From Grifola frondosa (taxonomy: Eukaryota; Basidiomycota; Agaricomycetes; Polyporales; Grifolaceae): a stretch of DNA of 64,000 nt. Location of the stretch: the NCBI GenBank assembly GCA_001683735.1, contig LUGG01000014.1:1-64000 (forward strand). Direction: 5' to 3'. Positions 54,694-64,000 of this stretch are shown here, piece by piece. How positions within the stretch are numbered: position 1 is the stretch's first letter; the number at the start of each line of letters is the position of its first letter. The position numbers and the translations under genes were made by a program. The notes below the pieces were generated by a model. That model ran no database searches and had not been told where the DNA came from. It saw only the letters and a program-made list of their open reading frames with translations.

Positions 54694-55831
54694 ATGGCCG
54701 AAGCTTCCACATCCTCAGCAGCAACCGCCGAGCAAACCGAGCTCAGGGCACTCACATACCGCCGTCTCTATCCCAAAACATACCTGAAAATTTCCTCGCA
54801 GAGAACCTCAGGCTCGATGGACGCGACCCGGACCAGTGGCGCGGCGTATCGGTCAACGTAGGTTCGTCCCAGACACGTCCACTGCGGCGAACACGTTGCT
54901 AAAGTGTATTCTCGCCTCCGGTGCAGGGTCCATATCGACTGCAGACGGCTCGGCACTAGCGCGAGTTGGAGATACGACGGTGGTGTGCGGCGTGAAGGCT
55001 GAGATTGCAGAGCCCGAACTGGATAGACCCAAGGATGGCTTCCTGGGTACGTCGTATCAATGCGAGCGGAAGCCTTCCCAAAACTAAACCTGTCTAGTCC
55101 CCAACCTCGACCTCCCCGCAATGTGCTCTCCAAAATTCAAGCCTGGTCCGCCGACGGACGAAGCGCAGGTCCTATCAGACAGGCTGAACGAGGTCCTGCT
55201 TGCGTGAGCATCAAGTCACTAGGCCGTCCCCACTCTTACTGAAAGTTCCTTAGTTCTGGAATCGTCCCGACCTCGTCGCTGTGCATCGAACCAGGAAAGG
55301 CAGTATGGGTCCTCTACGTCGTGCGATGTGCATCAACTACGACGGCAACGCCTTCGACGCGACTCTCCTGGCGATGGTTTCCGCCCTCAGAAATAGTACG
55401 TCCGTACCGTGCCGTTCCATTCGCCCACCATACTGAGGAGCATGTGCTAGCACGCCTGCCAAAAGCGACGTTCAACGACGAGACGGGCCGCACGGTATGT
55501 TCACGCAAAGAGAAGATTCCTCTGCAGATGCACCGCCTCCCCATGTCTGTCTCGTTTGGGATCTTCGACTCGTACGTGTTCGTGCGTTCCCGATTGGCTG
55601 GTCACGCGCCTAACCCAAGGCAGATCCTATGTTCTTGCAGACCCGTCCTCCTTTGAGGAGCCATTACTGGACGGCACCCTCTCCGTCACGGTAGACGAGC
55701 ACGGCGGCCTCGTCTCCGTCACGCAGCTGGGGTTGGGCCTCATACATGGGCAGGAGATCATCACAGGCTGCATCGCTGCGGCAAAGGACCGCTGTGCTGA
55801 GCTCGCAAAGCAGATATACAACACATCATGA
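54694..55831 (+). CDS. RRP43: Exosome ring subunit RRP43
   Basis: A structural RNase-PH-fold subunit of the RNA exosome. ATG 54694 ('MAEASTSSAATAEQTELRAL'), 'FLAENLRLDGRDPDQWRGVS', intron 54862-54926, 'GSISTADGSALARVGDTTVV', 'CGVKAEIAEPELDRPKDGFL', intron 55047-55097, 'VPNLDLPAMCSPKFKPGPPT', intron from about 55205. The next part has 'SGIVPTSSLCIEPGKAVWVL' and 'MCINYDGNAFDATLLAMVSA'. Later exons are 'RLPKATFNDETGRTVCSRKE', 'LPMSVSFGIFDS' and 'YVLADPSSFEEPLLDGTLSV', ending at 55831. Frame slips are near 54788 (A run) and 55320. The RRP43-like 'DPSSFEEPLLD' and the missing phosphorolytic residues distinguish it from catalytic RNase PH. Confidence 0.87.
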
Positions 55832-56228
55832 CGAAGCACCGAAGTGATAGTCCCGAGCGCGATCACTCCGACTCAGAGCTGTGCCCCGTGAGTGTTCGCA
55901 TCGATGCCCGGCATATCACGCTTTAATATCAATATCACCGTCTACCTAGTTTTGTCCGTTGCCTCGACAGCATCCTTCCATCGGGCATCAGCCGCTGTAT
56001 CAATCATGGTAGCATCGTGTAGCCCGAGGCATCTCGCAACGTTGCGCTGATCTGAGCATTGATTATCATAAGCGGTCCTGTCGACATCGTCTCTGCACCG
56101 CGTTCGCCGTGTAACATCCCACTCTGTTCATGATAGGTGGACTGCAACGGCTTCATCATAGGCTAGTACACTGTTGATCGTGGCGGTAGCTACTGTTCTA
56201 TTATGATATGATATCGGATGCAGAAGCC
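55832..56228. other. Convergent intergenic region
   Basis: 397 bases between the stops of RRP43 and the hydrolase. No gene seen. Confidence 0.5.
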
Positions 56229-57180
56229 CTACATCGTCAGGAAGTCCGCAACGACCTGCATGTACCTCTCGCGCTCTTCCCACATGGGCATGTGGCTCGA
56301 GTGCGCAAACGTCGTCCACTTCACCTGCCGGATACGCCAGAAGAACGGCGCACACACAAAATCCTGCACCGTGTCCGCCGCGCCGTTCACGACGAGCGTC
56401 GGCACGCGCACGCGGTGCAGCCTGTCGACCACCGTCCACGCCCGCATCTCCGGCCGCCCCCTGCATCTGGTGAACCAACCGCCGCCAAAGCACATTAACA
56501 TCGCTCACTCACATCGCGTTCCACACAGTGGGGTCCCCGCTCGCGTCCATCGTCTGCTCCATCGAATACCTGAACTCCGCCGGGAGCGGGCTCACCGTGC
56601 ACATATGCTTGGCCTGGAACACCTCCAGCGCCGCGTCGTGCCGCTCCACGCCGTGCGCCCAGCGGAGCTCCTCCTGCACCTTCTCCGGGAGCCGCTGCCG
56701 CAGCTGCGCGAGCGAGCGCTCCCACAGCGCCACGCTCGCGAACGTGTTCGACAGGACGAGGCGGCGGAGGCCTGCGGGCTGGCGGCGCACCTCCCACTCC
56801 GCGGCGAGGCGGCCGCCCCACGAGTGCCCGAGCACGTCGAACGCGTCCTGCACGCCGAGGCGCGCGACGAGGTTCGCGAGCTCGTCCACGAAGAGGTCGA
56901 TGCTCCAGAACGCGGGCGGCCGCCAGCGTAGGTGCGTGGAGCGCCCGTTGCCGAGCTGGTCGTAGAACACGACCGGGATGTGCGCGGTGTGCGCGAGGTC
57001 GCTGATGGGCAGCAGGTAGTCGTGTGTGAGCCCGGGGCCGCCGTGCACCACGATTAGGGGGGTGCGCCAGTGGTTGTGATCAGTGAGGTCTCCATATACG
57101 CTGTACCATGTGTGGTAGGTCTCGCGCCCCACCACGAAGTCGACCGTACCTTCAGAGCTTGGAGTAAAAGAGGACGACAT
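56229..57180 (-). CDS. Proline iminopeptidase-type alpha/beta hydrolase
   Basis: Likely an amidase or aminopeptidase acting on N-terminal proline or on L-amino-acid amides. ATG 57180. Exons 57180-56513 and 56460-56229 with a 52-bp intron. Motifs: oxyanion region 'LIVVHGGPGLTHDYLLPI', 'VVFYDQLGNGRST', nucleophile elbow 'DVLGHSWGGRLAAEW' (catalytic Ser), cap domain, then after the intron 'GRPEMRAWTVVDRL' and 'VPTLVVNGAADTVQDF' (likely catalytic Asp). The catalytic His is in 'FAHSSHMPMWEERERYM'. About 305 residues, normal for the family, with no frame errors. No signal peptide is evident, so it is probably cytosolic. Confidence 0.87.
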
Positions 57181-57395
57181 GAAAGCGCAGTAGGCCCAAG
57201 ATATTGCGGTTTAGTCTGGTGCAAGTTCAATGTGATGACTCCTATCTCCCATGACGATGTATCGACGAGCTGGAATATGACGTGAACCTTCATATTGGCA
57301 CAAGAAATAGCTACAGCACAGTAAAGTAATCGACAACAACATGTTCCTACTGAAAGAATAAGTTACCAAAAGTATTCGGAAAGCCATCGAGAGCA

Positions 57396-62243
<4,848 letters not shown>

Positions 62244-62530
62244 CGTGGTGAGCACGCGTCGTTGGAACTGGAGGCGCCCGCGAAATGAGTTGACGCGTGC
62301 CGGTCGCGCTTCAGTTCAGGGCAGGCTTTTTCGTTCGATATGGCATGCCGCTGCACGTTAGTTAGTTCAGTAACAATTATTTGAAACTCAGATTAATGAG
62401 AACGAAAAGTAATAACAAAAGTTTAGTAGACCCTGTAGTGACTCGTCTGCTCCGGTTTCATTTGTGCCATGCAGCCACCACCCAGCCGTTTGCACTCTCC
62501 AACTGACAGCTCAGAAGCTTCTTGATCATC
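62244..62530. promoter_or_regulatory. Divergent promoter, SMC5 / ITP pyrophosphatase
   Basis: 287 bases between the two start codons, AT-rich in the middle (about 62340-62430). No clear TATA box. Confidence 0.45.
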
Positions 62531-63376
62531 ATGGCCTCACATAAACTCAGTGAGTCCCAATGCACACCGCAGCGCCCCCCCCCCCCCACTGACACCCGTC
62601 CGCCCTAGCATTCGTGACCGGAAACGCGAACAAGCTGCGCGAGGTGCGCGCGATCCTCTCCGAGTCGCACATTGAGCTCAACTCGCAGGACCTCGACAGC
62701 AAGTACACGCTCCAAGTCCTCCCCACTGCGCACGCACGCTGATACCCCTCCCACCAATCTAGTTCCCGAGGTGCAGGGTAGCACCCGTGAGGTCGCGATC
62801 GCGAAGTGCCGCCGTGCGGCGGAACTCCTGGGTGGACCATGTATCACTGAGGACACCGCGCTCTGCTTCGAGGCGCTCAATGGTCTTCCTGGACCATATA
62901 TCAAGTACTTCTTGAAGGACTTGGGCCACGAAGGTGCGTCAGCCCGTTATCTCAGCGTCTTTGGGGACCCAACCGCTGTCATGGCCGAAGCTCTACGCTC
63001 ATACCGCTTTGAACAGGTCTGAACAAGCTCTTAGTCGGCTTCCCGACCACCGCCGCCTGGGCGCTGTGCACCTTCGCTTACAGCGCCGGGCCCGGCACGG
63101 AACCCATCCTTTTCGAGGGACGCACTGACGGACATATCGTTCCTGCACGAGGCGATGGCAAGTTCGGCTGGGATCCGGTTTTCGAGGCGGAGGACACGGG
63201 AAAGACGTCAGTGGTCGCCTAGTTTGCATTATCCGCATTATCGCGACGTCTGACTGGTTGACTCGGACTGCAGGTACGCGGAGATGGAGCCTGCGCAGAA
63301 AAACAAGATCTCCCACAGGTACCGCGCGCTGGACAAACTGCAAGCATATTTGCGTACTCTGGATTCACAGGCGTAA
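62531..63376 (+). CDS. HAM1: Inosine triphosphate pyrophosphatase (HAM1/ITPA)
   Basis: House-cleaning enzyme that hydrolyses dITP, ITP and XTP. ATG 62531 ('MASHKL'), intron 62550-62608 with a long C run, then '[20 protein letters not shown]' and '[10 protein letters not shown]'. After a second intron (acceptor near 62761): '[20 protein letters not shown]', '[20 protein letters not shown]', '[11 protein letters not shown]', intron, '[20 protein letters not shown]', '[10 protein letters not shown]', intron, '[20 protein letters not shown]', stop 63376. The nucleotide-binding 'SHRYRAL' and the metal-site 'TEDTAL' are intact. The junction near 62720-62761 is one base out of phase, again suggesting a miscalled base. 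Confidence 0.9.
62572..62588 (+). repeat. Poly-C run in ITPA intron 1
   Basis: A run of about 13-14 C bases inside the first intron; its length is unreliable in any assembly. Confidence 0.8.
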
Positions 63377-63497
63377 CGATGCATTGGTGATCGGGTAGAT
63401 TATGTACACGAGGTATAGAAGGGGGCACCCCTGGAGAGCGGGTGCGGGACAAGCAGGTGATGATACATTGCAAGAAACTGTTTCAAACGTTGCTATG

Positions 63498-64000
63498 CTA
63501 TAGTTTGGCCTGAGTCGCCTTGTCCACCTTGCGCGACGCCTTATTCGACGACAATGTGGCGACCGGAACAATGAGGTGTGTCCCCGAGATGAGTAACCGC
63601 GTTGTTTTCTTGTCATAGACCTGCCGCCGGGAACTGTTTGAATACGATGCATTCGCGGCAATGAGCAAACTCTTACCTCACAGCGGGCGGCCGATACCCT
63701 GCTCCCAATGGACAGGGTTGTGCTCACTATCTTGAGCTCGGTGCCGCTTCGCGGCAATACATCGCATCAGAAGGAGAGTGGCAGAGAAGCGTGATGGAAG
63801 AAACTCACAGGCGAGCGGGAGCATGCCAGGCTAGGTTCAGCGACGTTGACACCCCAGAAACATCGATGCCCGTTACAAACGAGAGTGTAAAGAGAGAAGT
63901 GAACGTGGCTCTACGTCATGTACGCGGTTAAAAAAGTCTTTGAGCGAGTGCTTATACCACCACGTACATGTCCACGAAATGCGCAGCGCAGCCTCCGCGA
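63498..64000 (-). CDS. Hotdog-fold acyl-CoA thioesterase (5' part outside window)
   Basis: A thioesterase of the ACOT13/PaaI-like group. Reading leftwards, an exon entering from the right edge has 'LFTLSFVTGIDVSGVSTSLN' and 'LAWHAPARL' up to 63809. Intron 63747-63808, then 'GTELKIVSTTLSIGSRVSAA' and 'RCEV' (63746-63677). Intron 63621-63676, then 'YDKKTTRLLISGTHLIVPVA' and stop at 63498-63500. Phases agree at both introns. The pattern GVST-L---W--PA--GTEL-I--T is the second half of the hotdog fold. The catalytic HGG region would lie outside the window. Confidence 0.75.

Overview
The window is eukaryotic and fits an Agaricomycete (mushroom-forming basidiomycete, perhaps a polypore). Evidence: closely packed genes with many 45-65 bp GT-AG introns, some tiny exons, a basidiomycete-type DUF6593 protein, an F-box/LRR-like protein, a microsomal P450, and a Helitron with a fungal-style RepHel protein. 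Genes were assembled by eye from exon-sized reading frames and splice sites, so each CDS span includes its introns.

Left part (1-22.9 kb): mobile and repetitive DNA. It opens inside a Helitron (1-6.2 kb) whose Rep/helicase protein appears to continue into a C-terminal ubiquitin-specific-protease-like domain. Then comes a giant foldback structure (6.75-11.02 kb) with two almost identical 1.77 kb inverted arms, each carrying a 31-bp minisatellite, around a 0.72 kb loop. A second, diverged foldback with the same inner core but different ends (tRNA-like A/B boxes, GGATGCATCC palindromes) lies at 18.06-20.39 kb. Around and between them are at least four copies, on both strands, of an unrecognised small gene family with a GD-V-V/LLR module.

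Right part (22.9-64 kb): ordinary gene-dense chromosome. In order: cytochrome P450, F-box protein, NUP42 (-), TAF4 (+), mitochondrial-type methionine aminopeptidase (+), a possible membrane protein, NUP188 (-), mitochondrial uL13m (+), an acidic unknown (-), a BOI/Pob1-type SH3-SAM-PH polarity protein with a C-terminal calponin-homology-like region (+), TTC27 (+), a DUF6593 protein (-), EMC6 (-), aspartate-semialdehyde dehydrogenase (+), RRP43 (+), a proline-iminopeptidase-type hydrolase (-), SMC5 (-), ITP pyrophosphatase (+) and, cut by the right edge, a hotdog-fold thioesterase (-). Several are head-to-head pairs with very short shared promoters.

A recurring feature changes how the window should be read: many conserved genes (NUP42, TAF4, NUP188, BOI, TTC27, EMC6, ASADH, RRP43, Helitron RepHel) change frame by one base within otherwise well-conserved exons, usually at a short homopolymer that seems one base short. 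This looks more like systematic homopolymer undercalling in the assembly than mass pseudogenisation.
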